The notes below the pieces were generated by a model. The model was not told the DNA's origin. It saw only the letters and a list, made by a program, of their open reading frames with translations, and ran no database searches. Below, piece by piece: positions 30,546 through 40,649 of a DNA stretch of 64,000 nt. The stretch covers positions 1 through 64,000 of the forward strand of contig QBZY01000002.1 in NCBI GenBank assembly GCA_003282155.1, written 5' to 3'. The position numbers were made by a program, and so were the translations under genes. Positions within the stretch are counted from its first letter, which is position 1; each line of letters opens with the position of its first letter. The stretch comes from Pelagibacteraceae bacterium AG-337-I02 (GTDB lineage Bacteria; Pseudomonadota; Alphaproteobacteria; HIMB59; GCA-002718135).

Positions 30546-31165
30546 AGAAAATAGTTTTAAATTTAAAAAATAAGTCAGTAGGTGATATTGATTTAGACAT
30601 TAGCATATTTGGAGTTAAAAAACTTCCTGATTTAATACACCAGTACATTAGATATCAAAATGCTAAATCCAGACAAGGCTCTCACAAAACTAAATCACGA
30701 TCAGAGGTTAGAGGTAGAAGTAAAAAACCTTTTTCTCAGAAAGGTACAGGTAATGCAAGGCAAGGAAGTAATAAACCACCAAATTTCAGAGGTGGTGCAG
30801 TTTCAATGGGACCAGTTAATAGAGATCATTCATTCAGTCTTAATAAAAAAGAAAAAAAACTTGCTCTAAAATCTGCTCTATCCGTAAAGCTTAACGAAGA
30901 TAAAATATTTATTATTGATTCTTTTGAGATTAAAAGTTTCAAAACAAAGGAATTAATTTCAGACCTGAAACAATTTGATTGTAATTCTGCTTTATTTATT
31001 TATTCAAGTGATGGTTTAAATAAAAATTTTAAACTAGCTTCGTCAAATATTCCTAAAGTATCAACATTAAATCAAAAGGGTGTTAATGTTAGAGACCTTA
31101 TTACATACGACAAAATTTTTATAGAACAAAAATCTGTATTAGAAATAACAAAGAGGCTTTCATGA
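30542..31165 (+). CDS. rplD: 50S ribosomal protein L4
   Basis: A 207-residue protein with an extended loop lining the exit tunnel (SRSEVRGRSKKPFSQKGTG then NARQGSNKPPNFRGG). In E. coli L4 represses the S10 operon; no S10 leader is visible here, since rpsJ directly overlaps fusA. It overlaps rplC upstream and rplW downstream by 4 bases each. Confidence 0.97.
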   Translation: MKKIVLNLKNKSVGDIDLDISIFGVKKLPDLIHQYIRYQNAKSRQGSHKTKSRSEVRGRSKKPFSQKGTGNARQGSNKPPNFRGGAVSMGPVNRDHSFSLNKKEKKLALKSALSVKLNEDKIFIIDSFEIKSFKTKELISDLKQFDCNSALFIYSSDGLNKNFKLASSNIPKVSTLNQKGVNVRDLITYDKIFIEQKSVLEITKRLS

Positions 31166-31476
31166 GAAAAAAAATAAATATTTCTTTAGATAAAGCCTAC
31201 GATATTATTAAAAAACCACTCACAACAGAAAAATCTACTAATCTACAGCAATTTAACCAATACTCATTTATTGTTTCTAAAAAATCAAATTCAATTGAGA
31301 TTAAATATGCTATTGAGGCGATTTTCAAGGTCAAAGTTAATAAAGTTAATACCTCTATTTTGCGAGGTAAAGGTAAGACATTTAAAGGTCAGTACGGTTT
31401 TAGAAAAGACACCAAAAGAGCTATTGTAACCTTAGATGAGGGAAACACAATAGATCCTTCTTTGGAGATTAAGTAA
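31162..31476 (+). CDS. rplW: 50S ribosomal protein L23
   Basis: Sits at the tunnel exit, where SRP and trigger factor dock. At 104 residues it is normal in length. Seen: IIKKPLTTEKSTNLQQFNQY, the family's N-terminal block, and FKVKVNKVNTSILRGKGKTF. It overlaps rplD by 4 bases and shares one base with the rplB start. Confidence 0.97.
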   Translation: MRKKINISLDKAYDIIKKPLTTEKSTNLQQFNQYSFIVSKKSNSIEIKYAIEAIFKVKVNKVNTSILRGKGKTFKGQYGFRKDTKRAIVTLDEGNTIDPSLEIK

Positions 31477-32297
31477 TGCTTATTAAGTTTAAACCAACTA
31501 CACCAGGTCTAAGAGGTACTGTTTTAGTTTCAAAAAAACAACTTTCTAGAGATAAACCTCATAAATCATTAGTTACAAAACTTTCTTCAACAGGAGGTAG
31601 AAATAATCAAGGTAGGATTACATCAAGACGAATGGGTGGAGGTGTAAAAAGAAAATACAGATTAATAGACTTTAAAAGATCAAAAAATGATGTAACTGCA
31701 GAAGTTATTAGAAACGAATATGACCCAAATAGATCTGCATTTATTTCTCTAGTTAGATACGATGACGGTGATTTTAAATATATAATATCTCCAAAAAATA
31801 TTAAAATAGGAGAAAAAATAATATCTGGTGAAAACGTAGCTATAAAAAATGGTAATTGTCTTCCATTAAAAAATATTCCAATAGGAACTAATATTCACAA
31901 TATCGAACTTAAACCTGGTGCTGGAGCACAACTTATAAGATCTGCAGGATCTTTAGCGCAAATAGTTTCAAAAGAACAACCTTACGTTCAAATTAAACTT
32001 ATTTCAGGTGAAATAAGACATATTAACAAAGACTGCAAAGCAACTATTGGGGAAGTTTCTAATTCAGACCAAAAAAATATTAAGCTAGGTAAAGCAGGCA
32101 GAAAAAGATACTTGGGATTTAGACCTAAAGTACGAGGTGTTGTAATGAATCCTGTTGATCATCCACATGGTGGTGGAGAGGGTAGAACATCTGGCGGAAG
32201 AGATCCAGTAACTCCATGGGGAGTTTCAACCAAAGGAAAGAAAACAAGAAATAATAAAAAAACAGATGTATTTATTATTAGAAGGAAGAAAAAATAA
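31476..32297 (+). CDS. rplB: 50S ribosomal protein L2
   Basis: A peptidyl-transferase-proximal protein of 273 residues. Seen: [40 protein letters not shown], and the conserved C-terminal [20 protein letters not shown], whose His residues lie near the catalytic centre. It overlaps rplW and rpsS by one base each (TAATG). Confidence 0.99.
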   Translation: MLIKFKPTTPGLRGTVLVSKKQLSRDKPHKSLVTKLSSTGGRNNQGRITSRRMGGGVKRKYRLIDFKRSKNDVTAEVIRNEYDPNRSAFISLVRYDDGDFKYIISPKNIKIGEKIISGENVAIKNGNCLPLKNIPIGTNIHNIELKPGAGAQLIRSAGSLAQIVSKEQPYVQIKLISGEIRHINKDCKATIGEVSNSDQKNIKLGKAGRKRYLGFRPKVRGVVMNPVDHPHGGGEGRTSGGRDPVTPWGVSTKGKKTRNNKKTDVFIIRRKKK

Positions 32298-32578
32298 TGA
32301 CTAGATCAGTTTGGAAAGGACCATTTGTTGATATCACACTTATGAAAAAGGCAGAGAAATCTTCCCAATCTGGAAGAAAAGAGGTAATAAAAACATGGTC
32401 AAGAAGATCTACTATACTTCCTGAATTTGTTGGCCTTACTTTTGGCGTTTATAATGGTCAAAAATTTGTTCCTGTTACTATAAATGAACAAATGGTAGGG
32501 CATAAATTAGGTGAATTTTCTCCAACTAGAACTTTTAAAGGCCATACTGCTGCTGATAAAAAAGCGGAGCAAAAATGA
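32297..32578 (+). CDS. rpsS: 30S ribosomal protein S19
   Basis: A head protein in contact with the tRNA A and P sites, 93 residues. Seen: [39 protein letters not shown] and [15 protein letters not shown], the whole family pattern. It overlaps rplV by 4 bases (ATGA). Confidence 0.99.
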   Translation: MTRSVWKGPFVDITLMKKAEKSSQSGRKEVIKTWSRRSTILPEFVGLTFGVYNGQKFVPVTINEQMVGHKLGEFSPTRTFKGHTAADKKAEQK

Positions 32579-32943
32579 CACAAAATCTTACAGCAATAGC
32601 TAAAGATAATATGATTAGAATTAGCCCAATTAAATTAAATTTAATGGTCAATAGTATTGTTAACTTAAAAGTTAGTTCTGCAGTTAATCAGTTAAAATTT
32701 TCTCAAAAAAGAATTTCTAAAACTATTCTTAAGGTATTAAACGCTGCTATTGCAAACGCAGAAAATAATAAGCAGCTAGATATTGATAAACTTTTTGTTA
32801 AAGAGGTTTATGTTGGTAAAAGTCTAAGAATGAAAAGATGGAGACCAAGAGCTAAGGGAAGAGCAGCTTCAATAATAAAACCTTTTAGCAACATGACTAT
32901 AATTGTTGAGGAAAGATCTGAATTAAAAAAGGAAAAAAAATAA
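32575..32943 (+). CDS. rplV: 50S ribosomal protein L22
   Basis: A protein whose beta-hairpin narrows the exit tunnel, 122 residues. Seen: [19 protein letters not shown] near the start and the hairpin-bearing C-terminal [20 protein letters not shown], where macrolide resistance changes occur in other species. It overlaps rpsS by 4 bases and shares one base with rpsC. Confidence 0.98.
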   Translation: MTQNLTAIAKDNMIRISPIKLNLMVNSIVNLKVSSAVNQLKFSQKRISKTILKVLNAAIANAENNKQLDIDKLFVKEVYVGKSLRMKRWRPRAKGRAASIIKPFSNMTIIVEERSELKKEKK

Positions 32944-33620
32944 TGGGACAAAAAGTTAATCCATATGGAATAAGACTAGGTATTAATAAAACATGGTCAT
33001 CAAGATGGTTTTCAAAAAATCAATACACAAAGCTATTGCATGAAGATTTGAGGATTAAAAATTATGTTGAAAAAAAATTAAAAAATGCAAGCATTTCTAA
33101 GATAAATATTGAAAGAGCAGCAAAAAAATTAAGACTTTCAATTTATAGCTCAAGACCAGGTATTATTATTGGAAAAAAAGGTGCAGATATCGAAACCTTA
33201 AAAAAAGATTTATCAAAAATGTCAAATCTTGAAGTTTTCTTAGATATTAAAGAAGTTAGAAAACCTGAGGTAGAAGCTAAGTTGGTTGCTGAAAATATTG
33301 CCTCACAACTTGAAAAACGTATTTCTTTTAGAAGGGCTATGAAAAAAGCTGTACAATCAGCAATGAGACTAGGTGCTAAAGGTGTAAAAGTTGTCTGTAG
33401 TGGAAGGTTGGGAGGCGCAGAAATAGCTAGAACTGAAAAATATCATGAAGGAAGTGTTCCTCTTCACACATTAAGGGGTGATATAGATTATTCAACAGCC
33501 GAAGCTGAAACTACTTATGGAATTTGTGGTATAAAAGTTTGGATAAATAAAGGAGAAATTCTTTCAAAAGATCCATTTGCTAGTGAAAAAAGACAAATTG
33601 ATCAAGGGAGTGTTAGATAA
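32943..33620 (+). CDS. rpsC: 30S ribosomal protein S3
   Basis: An mRNA-entry protein of 225 residues. Seen: [20 protein letters not shown] at the N-terminus, the KH-domain loop [20 protein letters not shown], and the C-terminal [20 protein letters not shown]. It is directly coupled by one-base overlaps to rplV and rplP. Confidence 0.99.
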   Translation: MGQKVNPYGIRLGINKTWSSRWFSKNQYTKLLHEDLRIKNYVEKKLKNASISKINIERAAKKLRLSIYSSRPGIIIGKKGADIETLKKDLSKMSNLEVFLDIKEVRKPEVEAKLVAENIASQLEKRISFRRAMKKAVQSAMRLGAKGVKVVCSGRLGGAEIARTEKYHEGSVPLHTLRGDIDYSTAEAETTYGICGIKVWINKGEILSKDPFASEKRQIDQGSVR

Positions 33621-34036
33621 TGAATATGTTATCTCCAAAGAAAACGAAATTTAGAAAACAATTTAAAGGTAGGATCCATGGGAATTCAAAAGGGAATTAT
33701 GCATTAAATTATGGAAGCTTTGGTTTAAAAGCCATTGAGCCTGAAAGAGTCACATCTAGACAAATTGAGGCCGCAAGAAAAGCAATTACGAGATATTTAA
33801 AAAGAGCTGGAAGGATGTGGATAAGAATATTCCCTGATGTACCAGTTTCAAAAAAACCTGCAGAAGTAAGAATGGGTAAAGGAAAGGGTTCAATTGAACA
33901 TTGGGCTTGTCGAGTTAAGCCTGGAAGAATAATGTTTGAGGTTGATGGAGTTAATGTGAATGATGCAAGAAAAGCTATGACACTTGCAGCTGCAAAATTA
34001 CCAATAAAATGTAAGTTTGTTGAGAGAAACGTATAA
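33620..34036 (+). CDS. rplP: 50S ribosomal protein L16
   Basis: Positions A-site tRNA. The 138 residues start [20 protein letters not shown] (an internal Met at residue 3 would give the more common [11 protein letters not shown] start). They include the signature block [20 protein letters not shown] and [19 protein letters not shown]. It overlaps rpsC and rpmC by one base each. Confidence 0.98.
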   Translation: MNMLSPKKTKFRKQFKGRIHGNSKGNYALNYGSFGLKAIEPERVTSRQIEAARKAITRYLKRAGRMWIRIFPDVPVSKKPAEVRMGKGKGSIEHWACRVKPGRIMFEVDGVNVNDARKAMTLAAAKLPIKCKFVERNV

Positions 34037-34230
34037 TGAATAAAAAAACAAACTTTGATAGTAAAAAACTCCAAGAGGAGATTATTTCCTTAAAGAAAAC
34101 ACTTTTAAATCTTAGTTTTCAGAAATTTTCAGGTCAACTTGAAAAAACATCTCAAATTAAAATTACAAGAAAACAAATAGCTAGAATTAAAACAAAGCTA
34201 TCAAAAAAAAATGGAGAAGAAAATGCCTAA
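34036..34230 (+). CDS. rpmC: 50S ribosomal protein L29
   Basis: A small helical tunnel-exit protein of 64 residues, with [20 protein letters not shown] and [17 protein letters not shown], the two-helix pattern of L29. It overlaps rplP by one base, and rpsQ starts within its last codons. Confidence 0.95.
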   Translation: MNKKTNFDSKKLQEEIISLKKTLLNLSFQKFSGQLEKTSQIKITRKQIARIKTKLSKKNGEENA

Positions 34231-34468
34231 AAGAATTTTGTCAGGTGTAGTTGTTTCCTCTAATTCAAATAAAACCATAACAGTAAGCGTTACAAGAAGA
34301 ATTAAGCATAAGTTATATAAAAAAATTATAAGACAAACCAAAAAATATCAAGCTCATGATGAAAATAATCAATTTAAAACTGGCGATAACGTTTCAATAA
34401 TTGAATCAAAACCTATTTCTAAATTAAAAAAATGGAAAGTAATTTCTAGCGCAGGGGACCAATCATGA
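34223..34468 (+). CDS. rpsQ: 30S ribosomal protein S17
   Basis: A 16S rRNA-binding OB-fold protein. The frame opens at 34211, but the ATG at 34223, preceded by GGAGA, gives the usual N-terminus [20 protein letters not shown] and 81 residues. The motif [20 protein letters not shown] then HDENN marks the family. It overlaps rpmC by 8 bases and rplN by 4. Confidence 0.96.
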   Translation: MPKRILSGVVVSSNSNKTITVSVTRRIKHKLYKKIIRQTKKYQAHDENNQFKTGDNVSIIESKPISKLKKWKVISSAGDQS

Positions 34469-34833
34469 TACAGATGCAATCTAATCTTTTTGTTGCTGAT
34501 AATTCTGGAGCAAGGAAAATTCAGTGCATTAAAGTATTAGGAGGCTCAAAAAGAAGATCAGCTTCAATAGGGGATATTATTGTCGTTTCTATTAAAGATG
34601 CAATACCAAGGGCAAAAGTAAAAAAAGGTGATGTATACAAAGCAGTTGTTGTAAGAACATCTAAAGATTTCAAAAGAAGAGATGGAACAGCAATAAGATT
34701 TGATAAAAATGCAGCTGTTCTTTTAGATAAACAAGAAGAACCAATAGCAACAAGAATATTTGGCCCTGTAACTAGAGAGCTAAGAAGTAAAAAATTTATG
34801 AAAATTATTAGTCTTGCTCCGGAGGTACTATAA
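34465..34833 (+). CDS. rplN: 50S ribosomal protein L14
   Basis: A subunit-interface protein of 122 residues. Seen: [40 protein letters not shown] and the C-terminal [20 protein letters not shown], all diagnostic. It overlaps rpsQ by 4 bases and rplX by one. Confidence 0.99.
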   Translation: MIQMQSNLFVADNSGARKIQCIKVLGGSKRRSASIGDIIVVSIKDAIPRAKVKKGDVYKAVVVRTSKDFKRRDGTAIRFDKNAAVLLDKQEEPIATRIFGPVTRELRSKKFMKIISLAPEVL

Positions 34834-35147
34834 TGTCTACCAAGTTAAAACTAAAAAAAGGTGATGAGGTTGTGGTTTTAGCTGGTAAAGACAAAGGCAA
34901 AACTGGGAAGATTGTCAAGATGTTTCCTAAACAAATGAAAGCCATTGTTTCAGATATTAATAAAGTCAAAAAAAACCAAAAACCTGACAATAATCAACCT
35001 GGCGGAATAATAGATAAAGAGATGCCATTACACATATCTAACCTTTCATTTTATGATCCAGAAATTAAAAAAGGGGTTAAAATTGGTTTTAAGATAAATG
35101 ATAAGAAAAAAAGTAGGTTTAATAAAAAGTCAAATAAGGAAATTTAA
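34833..35147 (+). CDS. rplX: 50S ribosomal protein L24
   Basis: A 104-residue assembly initiator with an N-terminal KOW domain (LKKGDEVVVLAGKDKGKTGK) and the block PGGIIDKEMPLHISNLSFYD. It has the normal proteobacterial length. It shares one base with rplN and abuts rplE with no gap. Confidence 0.98.
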   Translation: MSTKLKLKKGDEVVVLAGKDKGKTGKIVKMFPKQMKAIVSDINKVKKNQKPDNNQPGGIIDKEMPLHISNLSFYDPEIKKGVKIGFKINDKKKSRFNKKSNKEI

Positions 35148-35699
35148 ATGAGTAGGCTATTAGTAGAATATAATAATGAAATTAGGAAAGATTTAAAATC
35201 TAAGCTTGGCCTTAATAATATATTTGCAGTACCTAAGTTGAAGAAGATTATTCTTAACATGGGCATTGGTGAAGCTAAGGATGATGCAAAACTTATAGAT
35301 AAAGCTCTAGAAGATTTGACCTTGATAGCTGGACAAAAGGCAATAAAAACAAATTCAAAGAAGGCAATTTCTGGTTTTAAAATTAGAGCTGGTATGTCTT
35401 TAGGTGTTAAAGTTACTCTAAGAAATAAAATTATGTATGAGTTCCTTGACAGACTTGTTAATATTGCAATTCCAAGAATAAGAGATTTTAGAGGGCTAAA
35501 TTTAAAAAGTTTTGATGGTAATGGTAATTATTCTATGGGTATTAAAGAACATGTAATATTCCCTGAAATTAATTTTGATAAAGTTGAAAAAATTAGAGGT
35601 ATGGATATTACGATCTGTACTTCAGCAAAAAATAATAATGAAGCTTTAGAGCTTTTAAAAAGTTTTAATATGCCTTTCAAAGATAACAAGACTAATTAG
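35148..35699 (+). CDS. rplE: 50S ribosomal protein L5
   Basis: Binds 5S rRNA in the central protuberance. The 183 residues include [20 protein letters not shown], the P-site loop [18 protein letters not shown] and [20 protein letters not shown]. Its stop codon lies inside the AGGAGG ribosome binding site of rpsN. Confidence 0.99.
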   Translation: MSRLLVEYNNEIRKDLKSKLGLNNIFAVPKLKKIILNMGIGEAKDDAKLIDKALEDLTLIAGQKAIKTNSKKAISGFKIRAGMSLGVKVTLRNKIMYEFLDRLVNIAIPRIRDFRGLNLKSFDGNGNYSMGIKEHVIFPEINFDKVEKIRGMDITICTSAKNNNEALELLKSFNMPFKDNKTN

Positions 35700-35706
35700 G
35701 AGGAAA

Positions 35707-36012
35707 ATGGCTAAGTTAAGTTCAATTCAAAAAAATTTATTTAGATCCAAACTTATACAAAAATATAAATCTAAAAGAGATTATCTTAAATCAAAAATTA
35801 AAGATAAGAATCTCTCTTTGGAAGAAAGAATAAAATTTCAAAATAAACTAAATGATCTTCCAAGAAATGGTTCATCTATTAGACATAGAAACAGATGTGA
35901 AATAACTGGACGACCAAGAGGTAATTATAGAAAATTTGGTTTATCAAGAATTAAATTAAGAGAACTTTCAATGACTGGTGATTTACCGGGAGTTGTAAAA
36001 TCTAGTTGGTAG
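35707..36012 (+). CDS. rpsN: 30S ribosomal protein S14 (zinc-free form)
   Basis: A 101-residue S14 of the long, zinc-independent class: no CxxC pairs are present. Seen: [20 protein letters not shown] and the C-terminal [21 protein letters not shown] full AGGAGG ribosome binding site (35698-35703) lies 3 bases before the ATG, one of the clearest in the cluster. Confidence 0.98.
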   Translation: MAKLSSIQKNLFRSKLIQKYKSKRDYLKSKIKDKNLSLEERIKFQNKLNDLPRNGSSIRHRNRCEITGRPRGNYRKFGLSRIKLRELSMTGDLPGVVKSSW

Positions 36013-36021
36013 GGGAAAACT

Positions 36022-36420
36022 ATGGCTTTTAATGACTCACTTTCTGATATGTTAGCAAGAATAAAAAACGCGCATCAGGCAAATAAAGTTTCAACAATAT
36101 GTTTTAAATCCAAACTTAATATGAATGTTCTTAATGTATTAAAAAATGAAGGTTATATTAGAGATTATAAAGATATTGAAGAAAGAAAAGGGATTAATTC
36201 AATAAAAATTGACCTAAAGTATTATAATGGAACCCCAGTAATAAAAAAAATTAAGAGAGTTTCTAAACCTGGAATCAGAAAATATTCTAAGATAAGTGAT
36301 TTAAATAAACCATATGGAGGTTTAGGAATATCAATTTTATCAACTCCAAAGGGTGTTATGTCTGATCAACAAGCAAAAAAAAATAATGTTGGTGGTGAAA
36401 TTTTATGTGAGGTTTTTTAA
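36022..36420 (+). CDS. rpsH: 30S ribosomal protein S8
   Basis: A 16S rRNA central-domain binder, 132 residues. Seen: DSLSDMLARIKNAHQANKVS and the C-terminal LGISILSTPKGVMSDQQAKK with NNVGGEILCEVF. In E. coli S8 represses the spc operon by binding near the rplE start; no clear mimic was sought beyond inspection. It shares one base with rplF. Confidence 0.98.
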   Translation: MAFNDSLSDMLARIKNAHQANKVSTICFKSKLNMNVLNVLKNEGYIRDYKDIEERKGINSIKIDLKYYNGTPVIKKIKRVSKPGIRKYSKISDLNKPYGGLGISILSTPKGVMSDQQAKKNNVGGEILCEVF

Positions 36421-36950
36421 TGTCTAGAGTAGCTAAAAATGCAATAAAAATTTCTAACGACGTTGAATGTTCTTTTAAAGAAGGCGTTTTTTATGCTAAA
36501 GGAAAATTAGGTCAATCTGAAATATTCATAAATACAAATTATAAAGTTAATATTAATGATAATGAAGTAAAAGTTATTCCCATAAATGAAAAAGATAAAG
36601 ATCCTAATTGGGGAACAACTAGAGCAATAATTGCAAACACTATCAATGGTGTTACTACAGGATTTAGTAAAACATTGGAATTAAATGGCACTGGTTATAG
36701 AGCAAGTGTCTCTGGTACAAAATTAAAGTTAGAATTAGGATATAGTCATGATATTAATTTTGATATTCCAGAAGGCATTAAAATAGAGTGTCCTAAACAA
36801 AACATAATTAAACTAACTAGTATTAACAAAGAAAAACTAGGAGCGGCTGCTGCAAAAATAAGATCTTTTAGAAAACCTGAGCCTTTCAAAGGTAAGGGAA
36901 TAAAATACATAGATGAATATATTTTCAGAAAAGAAGGAAAGAAGAAATAA
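36420..36950 (+). CDS. rplF: 50S ribosomal protein L6
   Basis: A factor-binding-region protein, 176 residues, of two related domains. Seen: LELNGTGYRASVSGTKLKLE, GYSHDINFDIPEGIKIECP and the C-terminal PEPFKGKGIKYIDEYIFRKE. It overlaps rpsH by one base, and rplR starts 3 bases later. Confidence 0.98.
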   Translation: MSRVAKNAIKISNDVECSFKEGVFYAKGKLGQSEIFINTNYKVNINDNEVKVIPINEKDKDPNWGTTRAIIANTINGVTTGFSKTLELNGTGYRASVSGTKLKLELGYSHDINFDIPEGIKIECPKQNIIKLTSINKEKLGAAAAKIRSFRKPEPFKGKGIKYIDEYIFRKEGKKK

Positions 36951-36953
36951 GTC

Positions 36954-37286
36954 ATGATTGATAGAAAACAAAGGGTTAGATATAAAGTAAAAAAAATATC
37001 AGACAGAAAGAGGCTGACAGTTTTTAGATCTAACAATCATATATATGCTCAACTGATTGATGATTCTAGCGGAACTACTTTGGCTAGCGCTTCCTCTATA
37101 GAAAAGTCAATAAAAGATAAACAATTATCAAAAAAAGAAATTGCAGAGCTTATTGGTAAAAATATTGCCAAAAAAATAATTTCAAAAGGTATAGATAAAG
37201 TTGCTTTTGATAGAGGTAAATATAGATATCATGGTTTAATTAAAATTCTAGCTGAAGCTGCTCGAGTAGAAGGTCTTAATTTTTAG
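36954..37286 (+). CDS. rplR: 50S ribosomal protein L18
   Basis: A 5S rRNA-binding protein of 110 residues. Seen: [40 protein letters not shown] and [20 protein letters not shown]. It is of normal length and position between rplF and rpsE. Confidence 0.98.
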   Translation: MIDRKQRVRYKVKKISDRKRLTVFRSNNHIYAQLIDDSSGTTLASASSIEKSIKDKQLSKKEIAELIGKNIAKKIISKGIDKVAFDRGKYRYHGLIKILAEAARVEGLNF

Positions 37287-37294
37287 AGGTAAAT

Positions 37295-37804
37295 ATGTTT
37301 GAAAATGATAAAAATGAATTCAGTGAACATTTAGTTACGATTAATAGAGTAGCAAAAGTTGTGAAAGGTGGAAGAAGATTTGGATTTGCAGCTATAATGA
37401 TAGTTGGTGATAATAAAGGAAGAGTTGGGATAGGAACTGGAAAAGCAAAAGAAGTTCCTGAGGCTGTAAGAAAAGCAACAGAAAATGCTAAAGTAAACAT
37501 GATTAGAGTTCATTTAAAAGAAAACAGAACTATTCACCATGATACTATCGGTCGTTTTGGTGCTGGAAAAGTAATTTTAAGAACTGCTGCACCTGGTACA
37601 GGCATAATAGCTGGAGGTCCAATGAGGGCATTATTTGAGTCTCTTGGTATAAAAGATGTTGTAGCTAAATCAACAGGAACTTCTAACCCTCATAATATGT
37701 TAAAAGCAACATTAAACGCTTTTAAAATGTCAGAATCTCCAAAATCAGTTGCAAGCAAAAGATCAAAAAAAATTAATGAGATAAACAACTATAAAAATAA
37801 CTAA
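37295..37804 (+). CDS. rpsE: 30S ribosomal protein S5
   Basis: A decoding-fidelity protein, 169 residues. Seen: [40 protein letters not shown] and the helical [20 protein letters not shown]. Its short N-terminus is normal for alphaproteobacteria with a reduced S5. The next gene, 2 bases on, is rplO, so rpmD (L30), usually found here, is missing. Confidence 0.98.
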   Translation: MFENDKNEFSEHLVTINRVAKVVKGGRRFGFAAIMIVGDNKGRVGIGTGKAKEVPEAVRKATENAKVNMIRVHLKENRTIHHDTIGRFGAGKVILRTAAPGTGIIAGGPMRALFESLGIKDVVAKSTGTSNPHNMLKATLNAFKMSESPKSVASKRSKKINEINNYKNN

Positions 37805-37806
37805 TT

Positions 37807-38265
37807 ATGAAAATTAATGAACTAAAATCGACTCTAATATCTAGTAAAAAAACTAAAAGAAGAGGAAGAGGATCAGGCTCTGGTTTAGGAAAAACAGCTG
37901 GAAGAGGTGTTAAAGGTCAAAAATCAAGATCAGGTGTTTCTATTAACGGATTTGAAGGTGGGCAAATGCCAATCTATCGTAGACTACCAAAAAGAGGCTT
38001 TAACAACCCATTTAAAACTAAAACACAAAGTATTAACTTCACAATGATAAATAATATTATAAAAAAATATAATCTCGATCCAACTCAAATAAAAGAAGAT
38101 GAGCTTTTTAATAAGAAAATCTTCAAAAGGTCTAAGGGCAGTTTGAAACTACTAAGTGTAGGTAAACCTGATAATATCACCAACTTAGAGATTTCTTTTG
38201 CTTCAAAAAAAGCAATTGAACTTATCGAAAAATTGGGTGGTAAAATTAAACTAACTAAGAAATAA
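37807..38265 (+). CDS. rplO: 50S ribosomal protein L15
   Basis: A late-assembly protein, 152 residues. Seen: the Gly/Arg-rich N-terminus [20 protein letters not shown], the [20 protein letters not shown] block and the C-terminal [20 protein letters not shown]. It lies 2 bases after rpsE and directly abuts secY, the ATG of secY following its stop codon. Confidence 0.97.
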   Translation: MKINELKSTLISSKKTKRRGRGSGSGLGKTAGRGVKGQKSRSGVSINGFEGGQMPIYRRLPKRGFNNPFKTKTQSINFTMINNIIKKYNLDPTQIKEDELFNKKIFKRSKGSLKLLSVGKPDNITNLEISFASKKAIELIEKLGGKIKLTKK

Positions 38266-39606
38266 ATGGCTACAGCTGCAGACAGATTAGCAAATAATTT
38301 AAATTTTGGCGCTTTAGGAAAAGCTACTGAACTTAGACAACGGTTATTGTTTACTTTAGGTGCATTAATTGTTTTTCGGTTAGGAACTTTTTTACCTATA
38401 CCTGGTATTAACCCTTTAGCTTTACAGCAATTTTTTGAACAGCAATCTTCAGGAATTTTAGGCATATTTGATACATTTTCTGGTGGAGCTTTAGGAAGAA
38501 TGGGAATTTTTGCATTAGGTGTAATGCCATACATATCATCTTCAATTATTATGACATTAATGCAATCAGCAATACCTTTACTTAAATCATTAAAAGAACA
38601 AGGCTCAAAGGGTAGAAGACAGCTACTTCAATATACTCGATATGTAACCGTACTTATTGCTGCAGTTCAAGGATATGGAGTTTCAATAGGTTTAGAGTCT
38701 ATGCAAACAACTTATGGGAATATTGTTTTTGAGCCAGGATTATTTTTTAGACTTACAACAGTAATTACACTTGTGGGGGGCACAATCTTTTTGATGTGGT
38801 TAGGTGAACAAATATCATCACGAGGTGTAGGAAATGGAATTTCATTAATTATTACAGCAGGTATTATAGCAAATTTACCGAGTGCATTTGTGAGCACTCT
38901 ACAATTAGGTCGAACTGGTGAATTAAGTATTGCGTTTATTCTTGGTATTTTGATTCTTGTATTGTTATTAATTATTTTTATTGTTTTTGTTGAAAAAGCT
39001 CAAAGGAGACTTCCAGTTCAATACCCTAAAAGGCAAGTCGGAAATAAAATATATGGCGGTCAAAGTTCACACCTACCATTAAAAATAAATACAGCAGGGG
39101 TTATTCCTGTTATATTTGCATCATCGATTCTTCTTTTGCCGAATACAATGTCTGGATTTGGTGCAGGATCTTCAAGTGATATATTTATTTTAATTTCTAG
39201 TTATTTAGGCAGAGGACAACCACTATATTTAGCATTTTATGCAGCAATGATTATATTTTTTGGCTTCTTTTATACCTCAATAGTATTTAATCCCGACGAA
39301 CAAGCTGAAAATCTTAGAAAGTATGGCGGTTTTATTCCGGGTATTAGACCTGGTGAAAATACTGCAAAATATATTGAATTTGTTTTGGTTAGATTAACCA
39401 CAATTGGAACAATATACTTAACTTTTGTTGCTTTACTTCCTGAATTTCTATTATCTAGAACATCAATACCGTTTTACCTTGGAGGTACAGCTTTACTTAT
39501 TGTAGTTGTTGTTATGATTGACTTTATTACTCAAGTACAATCTCATTTGTTCCAACATCAATACGAAGGTTTGCTTAAAAAGACAAAGTTAAAAGGCAGA
39601 AGATAA
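38266..39606 (+). CDS. secY: preprotein translocase subunit SecY
   Basis: The 446-residue, ten-helix core of the protein-conducting channel. Seen: the plug and first-loop region FLPIPGINPLALQQFFEQQS, LGVMPYISSSIIMTLMQSAI, the cytoplasmic loop RRLPVQYPKRQVGNKIYGGQ and GFIPGIRPGENTAKYIEFVL. With secE upstream at 15.2 kb, two of the three SecYEG subunits are in this window. adk follows after one base. Confidence 0.99.
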   Translation: MATAADRLANNLNFGALGKATELRQRLLFTLGALIVFRLGTFLPIPGINPLALQQFFEQQSSGILGIFDTFSGGALGRMGIFALGVMPYISSSIIMTLMQSAIPLLKSLKEQGSKGRRQLLQYTRYVTVLIAAVQGYGVSIGLESMQTTYGNIVFEPGLFFRLTTVITLVGGTIFLMWLGEQISSRGVGNGISLIITAGIIANLPSAFVSTLQLGRTGELSIAFILGILILVLLLIIFIVFVEKAQRRLPVQYPKRQVGNKIYGGQSSHLPLKINTAGVIPVIFASSILLLPNTMSGFGAGSSSDIFILISSYLGRGQPLYLAFYAAMIIFFGFFYTSIVFNPDEQAENLRKYGGFIPGIRPGENTAKYIEFVLVRLTTIGTIYLTFVALLPEFLLSRTSIPFYLGGTALLIVVVVMIDFITQVQSHLFQHQYEGLLKKTKLKGRR

Positions 39607-39607
39607 T

Positions 39608-40180
39608 TTGAGTAACATTATTTTTTTTGGCCCACCGGGAGCGGGCAAGGGCACTCAAGCTAAAATAATTTCCAAATATTTAAATGTTTCTCATCTTTCA
39701 ACTGGAGATATTTTGAGAAAAAAATTATTAGAAAATGACAATTTGGCAAATAAATTAAAAAAAATCATGGCATCAGGTAACTTGGTTTCTGATGATATTT
39801 TGAATCAAATTGTTTCTTCAAGATTAAGAAAAGAAACAAGTAAAGGTTTTATTTTAGATGGTTATCCCAGAACTTTAAATCAGTCAGAATTTCTTAATGA
39901 TTTTCTTTCCTCTAGATCAAACTCTATAAATTATATTTTTAATATAAAAATAAGTTTTGAAATTTTAAAAAATAGAATATTAATCAGGTCTTCAGAAGAA
40001 AATAGAGAAGATGACAATATCGATGTTATTGAGACTAGATATACTGAATATCTAAATTCTACGGAAAAAGTTTCTAACTTTTATAAAGAAAAATACTCCT
40101 CCATCTTCTATGAAATTGATGGATCATTACAAATTGAAGAAATTACTAAAAAAATCAAAAAATTTTTAAAAAAATCATGA
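39608..40180 (+). CDS. adk: adenylate kinase (short-LID form)
   Basis: Interconverts ATP, ADP and AMP. The 190 residues start at TTG 39608, one base after the secY stop. Seen: P-loop FFGPPGAGKGTQAKI, AMP site STGDILRKKL, GFILDGYPRTLNQSEF, and RSSEENREDDN, a short lid in place of the zinc or long-LID domain. The short form is common in alphaproteobacteria. The presence of adk between secY and rpsM is a conserved bacterial order. Confidence 0.96.
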   Translation: MSNIIFFGPPGAGKGTQAKIISKYLNVSHLSTGDILRKKLLENDNLANKLKKIMASGNLVSDDILNQIVSSRLRKETSKGFILDGYPRTLNQSEFLNDFLSSRSNSINYIFNIKISFEILKNRILIRSSEENREDDNIDVIETRYTEYLNSTEKVSNFYKEKYSSIFYEIDGSLQIEEITKKIKKFLKKS

Positions 40181-40209
40181 AAAACGGCCAAAATTCAATA
40201 TATCTCTTC

Positions 40210-40239
40210 TTGACTACTTGTGCAGTTATCATGTATTCA
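40210..40239 (+). promoter_or_regulatory. possible promoter of the rpsM-rpsK-rpoA-rplQ block
   Basis: TTGACT (40210-40215) and TATTCA (40234-40239) are 18 bases apart in the 87-base gap between adk and rpsM, the largest gap in the spc-alpha region. A start near 40246 would leave a leader of about 22 bases. The gap also has no obvious ribosome binding site before rpsM. The elements are weak and the call is tentative. Confidence 0.33.
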
Positions 40240-40267
40240 CCCTCATTCATTTTTTTTGGATTTCTTT

Positions 40268-40648
40268 ATGGCTAGAATATCAGGTGTTAACATTCCGACA
40301 AATAAAAAAGTAAACATTGCTCTTACTTACATATTTGGGATAGGAAGAAAAATAGCACTAGATATTTGTAATGTCGCTTCAATTGATGTTACGAAAAGAG
40401 TCAGCGAACTTAATGAAGATGAAATAAATAAAATTAGAGATTTAATTGATAAAGACTTTTCAGTTGAAGGAGATTTAAGAAGAAAAATATCATTAGATAT
40501 AAAAAGATTAAATGATTTAGGTTGCTATAGAGGTTTAAGGCATAGAAAAAAATTGCCTGTAAGAGGGCAGAGGACTCATACTAATGCCAGAACAAGAAAA
40601 GGTAAGGCCGTGGCTATTGCTGGTAAGAAAAAAGTAACAAAAGGTTAA
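40268..40648 (+). CDS. rpsM: 30S ribosomal protein S13
   Basis: A head protein of 126 residues. The open frame begins upstream at 40220, but the ATG at 40268 gives the family start [20 protein letters not shown]. Seen: [15 protein letters not shown] and the C-terminal [20 protein letters not shown] with [15 protein letters not shown]. No rpmJ precedes it. rpsK follows after one base. Confidence 0.98.
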   Translation: MARISGVNIPTNKKVNIALTYIFGIGRKIALDICNVASIDVTKRVSELNEDEINKIRDLIDKDFSVEGDLRRKISLDIKRLNDLGCYRGLRHRKKLPVRGQRTHTNARTRKGKAVAIAGKKKVTKG

Positions 40649-40649
40649 G

